From: a virus | Reading direction: 5' to 3' (one strand) | IMG/VR virus record: IMGVR_UViG_3300012006_000003 | Coordinates: 1-64,000 of that record | Length of the DNA stretch: 64,000 bases | In this document: positions 53,735 to 63,687 of the stretch, piece after piece | Layout: each line of letters begins with the position of its first letter | Position numbering within the stretch: the first letter of the stretch is position 1 | Made by a program: the position numbers and the translations under genes | Notes under the pieces: generated by a model | What the model saw: the letters and a program-made list of their open reading frames with translations, nothing else | Database searches by the model: none | Told to the model about the DNA's origin: nothing

Positions 53735-55351
53735 TTAGAATGATCCACCTGTGATTGGATTTCTCATAACAATTTTCAATACTTTAGTTGGATCTTTAAC
53801 CCAAATAGCTGGCATTGTTTGAGACATCATTACACGGTAACCGTTGAATTGTCCAGAAGATTGGAATCCTTGAGATCTACCCATGTAATCCATTGTTCCA
53901 TTTTGGTACCACCATTTCAATTGATTATCCCAAGATAATTTCAACATGTAAATGTTGTCATTAGTGTTATCTGTGATATCAAAGATAATGAATGAGTAAG
54001 AAGATAATGGGAAACCATCAATGATTGGGTTCTCAATATCATTAGTATGAACATTGTCAAATGCAGGATTCAATACAAATTTCACATTAGCCAAGAATGG
54101 AATAACGTAAGAAGTGTAAGCAAATCCAAAGTTTAAGTCCATACCTTTACCAGTGATAGCACCGATATCAGCAGCTTGAATCAATAAACCTGAAGAAATA
54201 GCTTCTTGTTTAATTGCTTCATTAACCATTCTCATACCACCCATACCTGTTTGAACAACAAGTTGACGTTTAGGATCTGGTCCTTGGAACTCAACTTTAC
54301 CATTGAAGAAGTTATATAACTCTCCTCTGAATAAATCTAAGTTAAAGTTGTTTTTGTTGTAGATACGTTTGAAAGAGTTATCTAACTGTTTCCATAAACC
54401 TACAGATAATCTTACATCATCTGGTCCGTCTTGACGTACTCTACCCCCGTGACCCCACATAAGGTAAGTCTCAATATCAGAAGCAATCTTAGTTAAGTGA
54501 GCAGCCTCCATGTTAGTTAAGAAAGTTCTTGATAAATCACCATTATCAAATGCTTTTTTAACTGAGTCTTTACCCATTACTTTAACCATATCATCCAAAG
54601 ATGAAATAGATGGATCTAATCCTTTCAAGTGAGATCTCCAGATTTCAGTTACAGGAACTGTACCATCTGCATTCATACCACCTTTGATCATTAAATCTGC
54701 TCTAGAAGAGATAGAGTAATGAACGTGAGCTTCAGCACCACCAACAAAGTTATAATACTCACGGAATCCTGTGTTAGTTTGGATGTCTGAGAATCTCTCA
54801 CCATACTCACCTCTAGCAGAACCTTTACGGAATACTTTAGTACCATTAGCTAAATAAGCATTATCAATGTACTTGTAGTTATCATTGTTAACTAACTGTA
54901 CTGTATAGATGAATCCGTCACCAATTGGTAAGATATCATCAGCAGTAATGTACATCTCAACTCCATTGTATTTGTCATAAGTGATGATATCACCATGTCC
55001 AAATTCTCTTTTGTTAAGCTTGATTTTGAAAGTAGTACCTTCAATACCTTTAGCATCATTACCTGGTTCAATGTCTTCAACAATGTAAGGAAGATCAATT
55101 GAAACTGGAGTTTGCCATTTGTACTCACCTCTTGCGTTATCTACATTGATAACGTTTTTTCCACCAAAAGAAGATAACTGGTATAAAGGCATTTCAACTT
55201 TCTGAGCCATAGCCCATAAGTCTACTGGACCTAAATCCATTGGTTCTGCATCTTTTAGCATGTTTTGTAAATGGTAAGAATCAACATGTGAACTAGCATT
55301 GTATGCTGTATCACGTAGGAAAATACCATTATTTAATACTGGAGTTGCCAT
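53735..55351 (-). CDS. Major capsid protein (HK97-fold, crAss-like), 538 aa
   Basis: Length, place after portal and probable scaffold, and the sequence itself fit the crAss-like major capsid protein: an N-terminal arm (DTAYNASSHVDSYHLQNML), a beta-rich body with GEYKWQTPVSIDLPYI and EGTTFKIKLNKREFGHGD, a helical spine segment (KKAFDNGDLSRTFLTNMEAA), and a C-terminal beta region with SQTMPAIWVKDP. It self-assembles into the icosahedral shell. Codons ending in C (TTC, AAC) are visibly more common than in neighbouring genes, and a strong terminator follows at once; both fit very high expression. The 32-base A/T-rich leader has no Shine-Dalgarno. Confidence 0.9.
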   Translation of the reverse strand: MATPVLNNGIFLRDTAYNASSHVDSYHLQNMLKDAEPMDLGPVDLWAMAQKVEMPLYQLSSFGGKNVINVDNARGEYKWQTPVSIDLPYIVEDIEPGNDAKGIEGTTFKIKLNKREFGHGDIITYDKYNGVEMYITADDILPIGDGFIYTVQLVNNDNYKYIDNAYLANGTKVFRKGSARGEYGERFSDIQTNTGFREYYNFVGGAEAHVHYSISSRADLMIKGGMNADGTVPVTEIWRSHLKGLDPSISSLDDMVKVMGKDSVKKAFDNGDLSRTFLTNMEAAHLTKIASDIETYLMWGHGGRVRQDGPDDVRLSVGLWKQLDNSFKRIYNKNNFNLDLFRGELYNFFNGKVEFQGPDPKRQLVVQTGMGGMRMVNEAIKQEAISSGLLIQAADIGAITGKGMDLNFGFAYTSYVIPFLANVKFVLNPAFDNVHTNDIENPIIDGFPLSSYSFIIFDITDNTNDNIYMLKLSWDNQLKWWYQNGTMDYMGRSQGFQSSGQFNGYRVMMSQTMPAIWVKDPTKVLKIVMRNPITGGSF

Positions 55352-55383
55352 TTGTTTTTATTTATTTATTTATATTATTTATT

Positions 55384-56637
55384 TTAAAATCTTTTAAACA
55401 TACTACTACCAGATGATCTTGATATTGTATTGTTACTTGTAGTTTTTCTTGCTTGTTGTTTTTCATCTACAGTATTTGAAGATGCAATCTTTTTAGCCTC
55501 TTCAGTTTTTAACATTCTTACTGTTTTTTCTGTTGCAACTTTAGTACCCTGATCTTTTATCTTAGCTCTGTATCCTTCTGGATCTGCTAATAACCATAGT
55601 GCTTCAGCAATAAGATCATGTCTTGGTTCTACAAACTGATACTTCTCTAATAGGTGACCTAACATATTTGTAGGCTTACCTGATATTGAAGGATAGTTTG
55701 GTTGAACTAATCCACTATACAGCATGTTCTGTGTTTTCTTATCAAGCTTAACTCCATCAAGTTCTCCTGTTGACAATACGTTATATACATTATCCGTATA
55801 TACTTTTGCAGCTTGAACTTGTTGCTCTTTCTTAGTTTCTTGTTCTGCTAGTTTTCTAGATACAATCTCTTCCTGCATTCTATCCAACTTAGGTTTAAAC
55901 TGTTTAGCTTTTTGTCCTAACTTATCTACATCTGCCCAGTCTTCAATCTCTGACTCTATTTCCTCTGGTGTACCAAAGTTTGTAGCGTATAAGTATTGTC
56001 TAGCAATCTCAGCTTGATGATTCTCATCTTCTGGATCTAATTCAAATACTTCTTCTACTTGAGCAAGAGTTCTAAACAATCCTTTAAGATCTTGTCCACC
56101 ATCAGCTACATATTTAGCTGCAGTTTTCAATTCATCTGGTAAAGCATTAAAAAACTCTTTTGGCACATCTTCTTTAATCTTTCTCTCTTTCTCTTGAAAG
56201 TTAGCTTCAAACAATTCTCTAAAGTCTTTAGTTGTATATTCCTCTAGATCTTTGTCATCATCAAAACCAAAAAGTGTACCTTCTTCAATCATCTTAGAAG
56301 CTAACTCATATAAACCTGATTTATCTACTTTAGGTCTACCTTTATTACCTGCTTCTTCTTCCTGAGCAATAAGTCCATCCAATTCATCAATTGTTTCTTG
56401 AACTTCTTCCTTAGTGATTGTTTGCTCTGCTGTATCTGGTTTAGTTGTTACACCAGTTTTACTATCAAGGAACTCATAATCAGTTTTAGCATCTTTAGAA
56501 AAAAGAGACTTTTTCTCTTCTTCCTCTTCTGGTAGCATCACGTTATCCGCTCCAGGCATTCCAAATAATTCATCCAAGTTTACATCTACCTGTGAAACGG
56601 TAGTGTTGTCTTGTGTTGCTTGCTCATCAGTATTCAT
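55384..56637 (-). CDS. Probable capsid scaffold/assembly protein, 417 aa
   Basis: An acidic, Lys/Glu/Gln-rich, largely helical protein. Its N-terminal region (LDELFGMPGADNVMLPEEEE) and long charged helices (FKPKLDRMQEEIVSRKLAEQ) plus a basic C-terminus ending SGSSMFKRF follow the usual layout of tailed-phage scaffolds, which bind capsid protein through a short basic C-terminal helix. Its place between portal and capsid genes supports this. No protease motif is visible in it or nearby, so scaffold removal may be by exit rather than cleavage, or by a protease encoded elsewhere. Confidence 0.72.
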   Translation of the reverse strand: MNTDEQATQDNTTVSQVDVNLDELFGMPGADNVMLPEEEEEKKSLFSKDAKTDYEFLDSKTGVTTKPDTAEQTITKEEVQETIDELDGLIAQEEEAGNKGRPKVDKSGLYELASKMIEEGTLFGFDDDKDLEEYTTKDFRELFEANFQEKERKIKEDVPKEFFNALPDELKTAAKYVADGGQDLKGLFRTLAQVEEVFELDPEDENHQAEIARQYLYATNFGTPEEIESEIEDWADVDKLGQKAKQFKPKLDRMQEEIVSRKLAEQETKKEQQVQAAKVYTDNVYNVLSTGELDGVKLDKKTQNMLYSGLVQPNYPSISGKPTNMLGHLLEKYQFVEPRHDLIAEALWLLADPEGYRAKIKDQGTKVATEKTVRMLKTEEAKKIASSNTVDEKQQARKTTSNNTISRSSGSSMFKRF

Positions 56638-56703
56638 ATGTTGGTCTTTATGTTACTATTAATAATATAAGTATTTTTTTTACAAATAAACTTCATATAT
56701 TTA

Positions 56704-56756
56704 AAATAGACTATTTTTTAATATTGTTTTTTGCCACTATATAGCTAAGTCTATTT
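56704..56756. repeat. Inverted repeat around the portal stop codon
   Basis: Perfect 9-base arms AAATAGACT/AGTCTATTT (56704-56712 and 56748-56756) separated by 35 bases, one arm spanning the portal gene's TAG stop. On the minus strand the distal arm runs into TTTTAAA. It may be a weak terminator, an RNA processing hairpin or chance in an A/T-rich gap. The surrounding 113-base gap holds nothing else clear. Confidence 0.3.
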
Positions 56757-59504
56757 CTTCTTATTATCAGTTTTGCTTTTAGCATCAAATTTGTTCTTAT
56801 TCTCTCTAGCAATTTGTAATTGTTTATCTGCTATTGACTGTTGTGCTTGTAGTTTTTCTCTTTCAAGTTGCATCTTTTGAGAATCTGAAGATTGTCTATT
56901 TGATTCTTTTTGTCTTTCAAGATTCATCTGACTAGTAAATTGCTCAGATTTTTGTATATCTCTTAATGAATCATTATAGTCAGACATCTGATTTTGATTA
57001 ATATCTTGAGTAGCACCAAATCCAGCAGCTCTAATTTCAGCAACAAGTATATCTCTTTGTCTATTTTTCTCTTCTCTGATGTCTGTATTATCAGCTTTAA
57101 GTTTTTCTGCTTGAGCTTGAGCTTGTAATTGCTGTTCTTGCATTTGTTGTTGATGTTGCATTTCTGCATCTTTCTGCGCTTTGATTTTTTGCTCAGAATC
57201 TTTAAGTACTGTATTTAACTCAGCTATACTTTCTGATTGTACTAATTTACCTAAGTCATAGATAGATGCACCTGTAGTATTATTATTTAAGGCCATATTT
57301 TTTAACTGTTCTAATACGGCTCTGTAATTAGCTTTAGTAGTTGCAAATATGTTTAAGTCTCTCATAAGCAAATCTGTACCATTAATCTGGAAGTTTACTT
57401 TCTCGTCTGCACCAGTAACATAAGTTAATCTTGCTGATGGTTTAGTTGAGTGATAGAATTGAGCTAAGTCAGTTCTCATCTGATGTACTCTTGGCATTAA
57501 GTAATCTGAGTGTTGTATGAAATACATTTCAGTCTGTGCATAAGAAGCACCTACTGCTTGCTCAACTCCTGTTGCAGTTTGTTGAGATAGTTGTTGACCC
57601 ATTCTTTGTGGGTTAATACCTATAACTTCATATGCTTGTTGTTTCATATATGTAGCTAACTGGATCCTTGACATTAACCTATTAGTCTGTTCTAGGTCTA
57701 ATTTCTGAAAGTGTTGAAAGTTAAGAGCATTCTCTGTATTAGTAATACTGGTATCTAAAGGGAGCATCTGAAAATTCTTCATTGCTACATATGCTTTAGC
57801 TAAGTTGTTCTTACCCCAATCTTCACCCATTGAGTGTCTTGGTAATGCATTCTGATCAAGTAAGATAACTGTACCTAGTTCATCTACTAGTATATCCGCT
57901 ATTTGGTTATTAACAATGTTATATCCTATCTGGAATGGTTTCATTAAATCAATCAATGCTGTAGACTTAGTATTTCTATCTGAGAATACTGCACCCTCTA
58001 CTGGTAGTTTACATCCGTAGATAGAGTTATCACCTTTAAATTGAAATCTTAATGGGCCTATATTTTGTTTATCAATACCAATATACAGAGGAGTAAAACC
58101 ACCAGGATTATTCATACCCCAGAATGATGGAATATTAGGTCCAATTTTTACACCACCCCATACTTCATTAATCCAGATCCAATCTATGTGCTCTCCATAT
58201 ACTAGATTATCTTTAGTTTTGTTTTTAAAGAGTCTTGTATCATATATAGGATTATCAGTTACTTTATAGTCTTCTGTAATAATCTCTGTTATTACTTCAC
58301 CTGAGTCAGTAATTTTAGTTAGGTGACCTACTTTTCTCTGAGATTTCCAGTAACCTGTAGTTACTCTCAACAAGTATGCAGTACCTTGATCATAATAATC
58401 TTCACCTTCTCTTAAGATGTAGTTTACAATATCACCCGCGTTGAAAATATTATTAGCTGCTGCAGTAGAATATTGACGCATACCTAGTGAAGGCATGTTA
58501 GTATTCCACTCATGTGATTTAGTAGCATCATAAAATGATCCATCATTTTGTACACCACCAATATTATATCCTGCTGATCTAATTGGATAGATAGCTTCTA
58601 GTGATGCCATCTGATCTTCATTCATCATATAACCATACTTATCAATAACATCTGATACTGTAAGCATATCTGTTTTACCAACCCAGTTAGATTGTGATAT
58701 ATATCTTGCATCAGGAGATTTGTGATAAAATGTAAGTACAGGATTCCATAACTCAACATCATAGTCATCTTCCATCATACGCATATGCCAGAATTCTCTA
58801 TCTGTAATAAGCATATCTCTGAAACCTCTTTCCTCTAACTCATCCATTCTAAATCTTTCAACATCTACTTCATGTTGGTGAGTAGCCCATTGCTCTACCA
58901 TTGATCTATAATCCTTTTTAAAGAATTGTTCAATCTCTGGTAATGATTTTAATTTTTCTGGATTCAATTGTTGTTGTGCCTCTTCAGATTCAGGATCCAT
59001 ACCTTGTTCTACCATTGCAGCAATAATTTTCATGCTTGCATCAGACATAAGTACATCCTCTACCATCTGTCTTTTTTGTTCCATCATCTCATTATAAGAT
59101 CCTTCATCTACTGCACGGTAAGATAACTTACTTGATCTTTTAGCAAACTCAGCTACAAGAACATTAATAACATTAGGAATAATTGGATAAAACTTTAACT
59201 CAAGTGCGGATGCATCTTCTTTAGTAAGCGTCTCAATGATATCTCTGTAGTCATTGTCTTCTTCAACTATATAGTCAGTTCTATCAATAACACCTTTAGC
59301 TAACTTATAGTTTTTCATTAGCCTACGCGCATTTCTTTTAATCTGTTTAAGACCATTCCACTCTAACCAATCAAGATTCCATGCAGCCCACTTGTCATCT
59401 TTTTCCTTTTTAGGAATAAACTGTAATGGTTGCGTAATACTACCTAATCTATTGTGTTCTGTTTTAGCTCCGTTTTTGAGCTGTAATGCGTTGAAAACCT
59501 GCAT
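56751..59504 (-). CDS. Portal protein, 917 aa
   Basis: The portal forms the dodecameric DNA channel at one capsid vertex. The N-terminal region (AAWNLDWLEWNGLKQIKRNA, then YKLAKGVIDRTDYI) and the wing/stem sequence with PIIPNVINVLVAEFAKRSSK and YDVELWNPVLTFYHKSPDAR are typical of crAss-like portals. A clip/stem-like block with NPQRMGQQLSQQTATGVEQA follows. The last 140 residues are a Gln/Glu/Lys-rich coiled coil (QQQMQEQQLQAQAQAEKLKA), as in the long barrel that extends P22-type portals into the head. It ends one base after the preceding gene's stop. The homing endonuclease gene separates it from TerL. Confidence is high from sequence and order. Confidence 0.9.
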   Translation of the reverse strand: MQVFNALQLKNGAKTEHNRLGSITQPLQFIPKKEKDDKWAAWNLDWLEWNGLKQIKRNARRLMKNYKLAKGVIDRTDYIVEEDNDYRDIIETLTKEDASALELKFYPIIPNVINVLVAEFAKRSSKLSYRAVDEGSYNEMMEQKRQMVEDVLMSDASMKIIAAMVEQGMDPESEEAQQQLNPEKLKSLPEIEQFFKKDYRSMVEQWATHQHEVDVERFRMDELEERGFRDMLITDREFWHMRMMEDDYDVELWNPVLTFYHKSPDARYISQSNWVGKTDMLTVSDVIDKYGYMMNEDQMASLEAIYPIRSAGYNIGGVQNDGSFYDATKSHEWNTNMPSLGMRQYSTAAANNIFNAGDIVNYILREGEDYYDQGTAYLLRVTTGYWKSQRKVGHLTKITDSGEVITEIITEDYKVTDNPIYDTRLFKNKTKDNLVYGEHIDWIWINEVWGGVKIGPNIPSFWGMNNPGGFTPLYIGIDKQNIGPLRFQFKGDNSIYGCKLPVEGAVFSDRNTKSTALIDLMKPFQIGYNIVNNQIADILVDELGTVILLDQNALPRHSMGEDWGKNNLAKAYVAMKNFQMLPLDTSITNTENALNFQHFQKLDLEQTNRLMSRIQLATYMKQQAYEVIGINPQRMGQQLSQQTATGVEQAVGASYAQTEMYFIQHSDYLMPRVHQMRTDLAQFYHSTKPSARLTYVTGADEKVNFQINGTDLLMRDLNIFATTKANYRAVLEQLKNMALNNNTTGASIYDLGKLVQSESIAELNTVLKDSEQKIKAQKDAEMQHQQQMQEQQLQAQAQAEKLKADNTDIREEKNRQRDILVAEIRAAGFGATQDINQNQMSDYNDSLRDIQKSEQFTSQMNLERQKESNRQSSDSQKMQLEREKLQAQQSIADKQLQIARENKNKFDAKSKTDNKKK

Positions 59505-59505
59505 A

Positions 59506-60150
59506 TTATAAAAATTTTAAATTAAATCTATTGTCTTTAATAAGTCTTGTCATATGACTTGGTGATTTTTTAAAAACACTAGCCACGTCTTGAATTGAAT
59601 TGTAAATAATATTATTAACTGTATCTATTACTTTTTTTCTAGTTTTTGAATAAATTTTTTCTTTTTCTTCTTGTGTTTTTACACGACCTATTTGAGCATT
59701 ACCTATTATTACTTTTTGATTTTGAGAAATGGTTTTACCAAAATTAGGATTATTTATACCAGTCATACGGTTTATCATGTATTCTCTTTTTTCTATTGAC
59801 CAGGTTTTACCATACATGGGATTTTTACTCCCTTTTTTACTTTCTGATATTTTTTTAATTATATCAATATTTGGCTCAAATAAACCTTCTCCACCACTTG
59901 TTAAATTTACTAATTTTATATTGCATGCTTTATAAAGTTTAATAAATTCCTTTTCTTTTTTGCAAGCAGTTTCCCATGATATATCAGTAATTAATATATC
60001 AATACTATAATCAATTTTATTAGTTACATTTTTCCAATATTTGTTTCTACTATGTTTTGAATAAGCTCTTTTAAAAAAAGCATCAGAACCTATACCAATA
60101 TAAAATGGTAAATTTGTATCTTTTCTTATATGTCTATATAAATATGGCAT
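59506..60150 (-). CDS. GIY-YIG homing endonuclease with NUMOD motifs, 214 aa
   Basis: A selfish nuclease that cleaves related phage genomes lacking it. The GIY-YIG module occupies residues 3-90: YLYRHI, YIG at 17-19, R28, the Glu-rich helix KKEKEFIKLY and NLTSGGEG. Two NUMOD3 DNA-binding motifs follow (GSKNPMYGKT at 107-116, GINNPNFGKT at 131-140). Residues 174-209 form a NUMOD1/helix-turn-helix-like end (IQDVASVFKKSPSHMTRLIK). The gene fits between TerL and portal with gaps of 6 and 1 bases and is visibly more A/T-rich than both, which suggests insertion of a free-standing homing gene into an operon that is otherwise contiguous. No intron or intein was seen. Catalytic residues look intact. 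Confidence 0.9.
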   Translation of the reverse strand: MPYLYRHIRKDTNLPFYIGIGSDAFFKRAYSKHSRNKYWKNVTNKIDYSIDILITDISWETACKKEKEFIKLYKACNIKLVNLTSGGEGLFEPNIDIIKKISESKKGSKNPMYGKTWSIEKREYMINRMTGINNPNFGKTISQNQKVIIGNAQIGRVKTQEEKEKIYSKTRKKVIDTVNNIIYNSIQDVASVFKKSPSHMTRLIKDNRFNLKFL

Positions 60151-60156
60151 ATCTTT

Positions 60157-62361
60157 TTATTTTAAATTTTTAAATGGTGACCGGTTTAGTTTTTGACCTT
60201 CACCTAATCCACTTCTTCCCATATGTCTAAAAGGACTACTCTTTAATTTATACAAATTTTTTGACTTATCCAATTTTAAACTTGCATCATCCATAACAAC
60301 TCTCTTTGCATAACCAATATTTGCTTGTTGTATTTTTAAGAAAGACACTAATGCAGCAAAGGCTACAAGCCTATCCACGTTGAGTCCATCTTGATAAGCT
60401 TGCATTTCTTTAAGTAACATAATATCTGGAATCCTTTCTACTCCATAATGTATCTTAACAGTAGTACCATCATCTTTCTGTATATGATCTATTTCTTCAG
60501 ATAAGAAATCTTGAGTATAACTGATCATATGATTCTTGAATAGTACACCTGTATTTCTCCATCCATACTCTTGGAATACATTAGCATTAGCTCCTAAATC
60601 TTTTAAGAATACTATTTGAGTTCTTGGTACTAGATATCTCTGTTTCTTTCTTGCTATCATATGATTAATAAACTGAGATATGTTATTCTCTACTATAGTC
60701 CAGGCGTTATACCATTCAATAATAAGTTCTAGTCTCTCATGTGTTTTATTGATATCATCAAATCTTCCACACCATGCTGCTACAATCTTGTCTCTTTCTA
60801 TAAATGTCTCAGGTTCACCATTGGTAATCTTAGTCACTTCAACCGGTGCTTTCATTACATATATGGAACATAGTGATTCTGAGGTTGTTGTGCGACCCTC
60901 TGCAACAGGGTCAATACTTGCATAGTACATTCCATATGTAGGATCCGGTACTGGTCTTTCCCATACTACTAGTGTACCAGTTTTATCTTCTGTCTTTTTA
61001 GATATAGGAAACTCAGATATAGGTAATTTACTTGTACCTTTTACTTTTACTTTACCTGTTTCATCTCTAGATATATCTAAGTGCTCTGATGAATATTCTT
61101 TATCTTCAATTCTTCTTATCTGTGCATTTACTAAGTGAGGAGGAAACTTAGCTGCTTTTCTAAATGCAAATGCTTCTTCTATATTTCTTGGATGCTGAGA
61201 TACTTCAAGTTGATAATCTTTAGCTTCTTTGCTTCTTTTTATCTCTTCAAAATATTCATCTAATGCTACTAATGCTTCTTCAACAAGTGAATTACCATAG
61301 TCATCTATGTAAGGTGGCATTGACCATTGCTCAGGTATAAATAAACCTGACTGACCTATTGTACCATCCTTATCTATAAGATTAGTGTCTACAGGATATA
61401 TATCATTACTAGTAGGATCAAGTATCATTTTCTTCAAAGGACCACATTGATCCAAATCCCCAACTGATCCTGCAGCTATAAATAACCCAGTAGTTATCAT
61501 ACCAGATTTAAGTGCAGGTTTAATATATCCAAATGTTGTATCCATCTTAGGAGCAATTCCTGCTTCCTCATGAAAGAAGAACTTAACGGGACCCCCTACA
61601 CCATTTGTTGGATCTTTCTCAAATGACATACCTTGCATAGTACCTTTAAGTCCTACTTCAGCTTTTCTATCACCTTTTCTTATCTCAATCTTTTGTTGCC
61701 ACATCATTACTTTGTCTGGAGACATAGGTCTATACCATGCCGTGTGCTCATTTAAGAATGCTGCGTACTCTGATAAAAATTTCCATGTACCTTTCTCATT
61801 AATGTAATCTTTCAGAGAGGCACCCATCTTTAAAGTAACCCCTGCTTCAAACCATAACTGATTAATAAGCTTACCTGCGTGAAAATATGATGATGCTATC
61901 TGACGTTTTTTAAGAATAGCTACGTGCATGTAATTTATCTCTGCAAGTATTTCATATAACGCCATATGATACTGTGCATCTCTTATCTTAGCAAATCCAA
62001 ACTTTTGCTCCTCCTTATCAAAGATAGGTAAGAAGTTTAACCACATGTAATAATCTCTAGTAAGATACCAAGACTTATTATTTGCTTTAACTATTACACC
62101 TAATCTGCATTTAGCTTTCTGATCATCCCAGTATTTAATAAAATCTTTAGATTTAAATGGAGCTACACAATATACCTTATCCCTGTTGAATTTTGTAGAC
62201 TCAGAATTAAATACAATATTAGTACTTTCATCAAATTCATACTCACCTGGTTCTCTAAATATTGACTTTATATAATCACCAAAATCTTTTCTACTATCAA
62301 ATGTAGTAGTAGTCCAGGTACCATTATCCCAGGTTGGTATATTTGTATATATGTTTTCCAT
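60157..62361 (-). CDS. terL: Terminase large subunit (TerL), 734 aa
   Basis: The packaging motor ATPase and headful nuclease. The ATPase has KKRQIASSYFHAGK (residues 151-164) as a divergent Walker A and KFFFHEEAG (His264-Glu265-Glu266) as Walker B, with His in place of the usual Asp. The C-terminal RNase H-type nuclease carries D484 in YASIDPVAEG, D588 in LKDLGANANV and D663 in NVDRLVAFAAL, the three expected metal ligands. The length is within the crAss-like range. The gene is 2 bases after the 171-aa gene and is followed by the homing endonuclease. A very secure call. Confidence 0.93.
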   Translation of the reverse strand: MENIYTNIPTWDNGTWTTTTFDSRKDFGDYIKSIFREPGEYEFDESTNIVFNSESTKFNRDKVYCVAPFKSKDFIKYWDDQKAKCRLGVIVKANNKSWYLTRDYYMWLNFLPIFDKEEQKFGFAKIRDAQYHMALYEILAEINYMHVAILKKRQIASSYFHAGKLINQLWFEAGVTLKMGASLKDYINEKGTWKFLSEYAAFLNEHTAWYRPMSPDKVMMWQQKIEIRKGDRKAEVGLKGTMQGMSFEKDPTNGVGGPVKFFFHEEAGIAPKMDTTFGYIKPALKSGMITTGLFIAAGSVGDLDQCGPLKKMILDPTSNDIYPVDTNLIDKDGTIGQSGLFIPEQWSMPPYIDDYGNSLVEEALVALDEYFEEIKRSKEAKDYQLEVSQHPRNIEEAFAFRKAAKFPPHLVNAQIRRIEDKEYSSEHLDISRDETGKVKVKGTSKLPISEFPISKKTEDKTGTLVVWERPVPDPTYGMYYASIDPVAEGRTTTSESLCSIYVMKAPVEVTKITNGEPETFIERDKIVAAWCGRFDDINKTHERLELIIEWYNAWTIVENNISQFINHMIARKKQRYLVPRTQIVFLKDLGANANVFQEYGWRNTGVLFKNHMISYTQDFLSEEIDHIQKDDGTTVKIHYGVERIPDIMLLKEMQAYQDGLNVDRLVAFAALVSFLKIQQANIGYAKRVVMDDASLKLDKSKNLYKLKSSPFRHMGRSGLGEGQKLNRSPFKNLK

Positions 62362-62363
62362 AA

Positions 62364-62879
62364 TTAACTATCATAAGATAAACCAATTCCTCCACGTACT
62401 TTACTAGACTGCTCATCTTGTAAATCTTTATATACACCTTTGAAAGATAATCTTATCTGATCAAAGTTTTTAGCTGCTGCTACTAGTGAGTTTATATTCC
62501 CATCTCTACCTGCAGTAATAGGTGTAGTTTCCATGTATCTAGCTAATCTATCTAACATAGATGCCATACCTTTATACGCTCTAGATGTTGCAGTACTATA
62601 CATATCATCACAGAATCTTAATGCATTTCTGATTGCTTCATCTTCTGTAGAGAAATCTGCTTCTATCTCTTGTAGTACAATCTCTTCTTTATCTATTTCT
62701 GGAGTATGAAAAAATGGATTAGAGTCTGGACTAGGACAAGTCATATAAAATAAATATTGATATATCTTAAGATAATTATCAGGATACTTATCCATTATAT
62801 TTTTAAGAGTACTTAGAGTATAACAATGTTCTGTAGGTATTACAACCCCGTTATCAATGTCAAATAGTTTAGTGTACAT
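62364..62879 (-). CDS. Unknown protein upstream of TerL (possible small terminase), 171 aa
   Basis: A mainly helical acidic protein. Distinct strings are PTEHCYTLSTLKNIMDKYPD, YLKIYQYLFYMTCPSPDSNP and a C-terminal helix with FDQIRLSFKGVYKDLQDEQS. I associate this with a conserved crAss-like gene placed directly before TerL. Position and size would suit a small terminase subunit or packaging factor, but no helix-turn-helix was identified. Gaps of 1 and 2 bases to its neighbours indicate co-translation. Confidence 0.68.
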   Translation of the reverse strand: MYTKLFDIDNGVVIPTEHCYTLSTLKNIMDKYPDNYLKIYQYLFYMTCPSPDSNPFFHTPEIDKEEIVLQEIEADFSTEDEAIRNALRFCDDMYSTATSRAYKGMASMLDRLARYMETTPITAGRDGNINSLVAAAKNFDQIRLSFKGVYKDLQDEQSSKVRGGIGLSYDS

Positions 62880-62880
62880 G

Positions 62881-63687
62881 TTATAAGCTTTTTAAAATTG
62901 CTATTACTTCTTCTTTTAAATATGGCATCTCCATAGGTATTACCTGTTTGATTACAGGATCACCTCCGTCATCATATTTGGTAATAGGATAACCATTATT
63001 ATCTTCACCTTCTAATTCAAATAGTACATGGTGTATAAACATCTTTCCTGGTTTTAATCTAGGATTATGCTTTAACATAATATACATGTAAATACTTAAT
63101 TGTAATGCATAATGATTAAAGTTACAGTCATCTAAATGAGATACCGGATGTTGTAGTTTATCACTGATACCATCCCAGTCTTTATATGATTCTGTATCAA
63201 TTTTCTTATTAGTCTTGTAATCTATGATGTTTATCTTATCATTTACTACTTCTACTAAATCTGATTGTCCACATATTCCAACTGATTTTAAATATACCAT
63301 ATGCTCAGGATATACACCTGGATCTAATTTCTGTAATGGTGCATACTTTAAACTGTTCTCTTCAGGTACAGGAGGTACAATAGGAATGATAACTCCATCC
63401 ACTTCTAATGAAGATAGACTGCATAGATCAGCTTCTCTTTGATTATGGTAGTAAGTACCAAGAGTAGTAGCTCTAAGGGCTTCATTATCCCATATCTTAA
63501 TGATATCTTCAGGTTTAATACCGTACCATTTAGATTTTTTATTCTTAGAAACCTTTTTAGCTACACCTTCTTTATCAAAATGCTTCTTTAGTTTTGATAT
63601 AAGACTTGTTACACTAGTCCATTTGATTTGTTCTTCACCTTCAATGCTAGTGTAACTGTGATCATCTGCTTTAAATACTATACTCAT
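62881..63687 (-). CDS. PD-(D/E)XK nuclease, RecB/Cas4-like, 268 aa
   Basis: Catalytic residues are D143 in CGQSDLVEV and D156-x-K158 in IIDYKTNK, followed by the helix HYALQLSIYMYIM with the Gln-Tyr of the RecB motif. An upstream GTYYHNQREADL offers the conserved His. The architecture matches Cas4/RecB-type exonucleases, which trim DNA ends. Its gene lies just before TerL, suggesting a role in DNA processing for packaging or in recombination. It overlaps the previous gene by 4 bases (ATGA). No Cys cluster for an iron-sulfur centre is visible, unlike Cas4 proper. Confidence 0.87.
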   Translation of the reverse strand: MSIVFKADDHSYTSIEGEEQIKWTSVTSLISKLKKHFDKEGVAKKVSKNKKSKWYGIKPEDIIKIWDNEALRATTLGTYYHNQREADLCSLSSLEVDGVIIPIVPPVPEENSLKYAPLQKLDPGVYPEHMVYLKSVGICGQSDLVEVVNDKINIIDYKTNKKIDTESYKDWDGISDKLQHPVSHLDDCNFNHYALQLSIYMYIMLKHNPRLKPGKMFIHHVLFELEGEDNNGYPITKYDDGGDPVIKQVIPMEMPYLKEEVIAILKSL

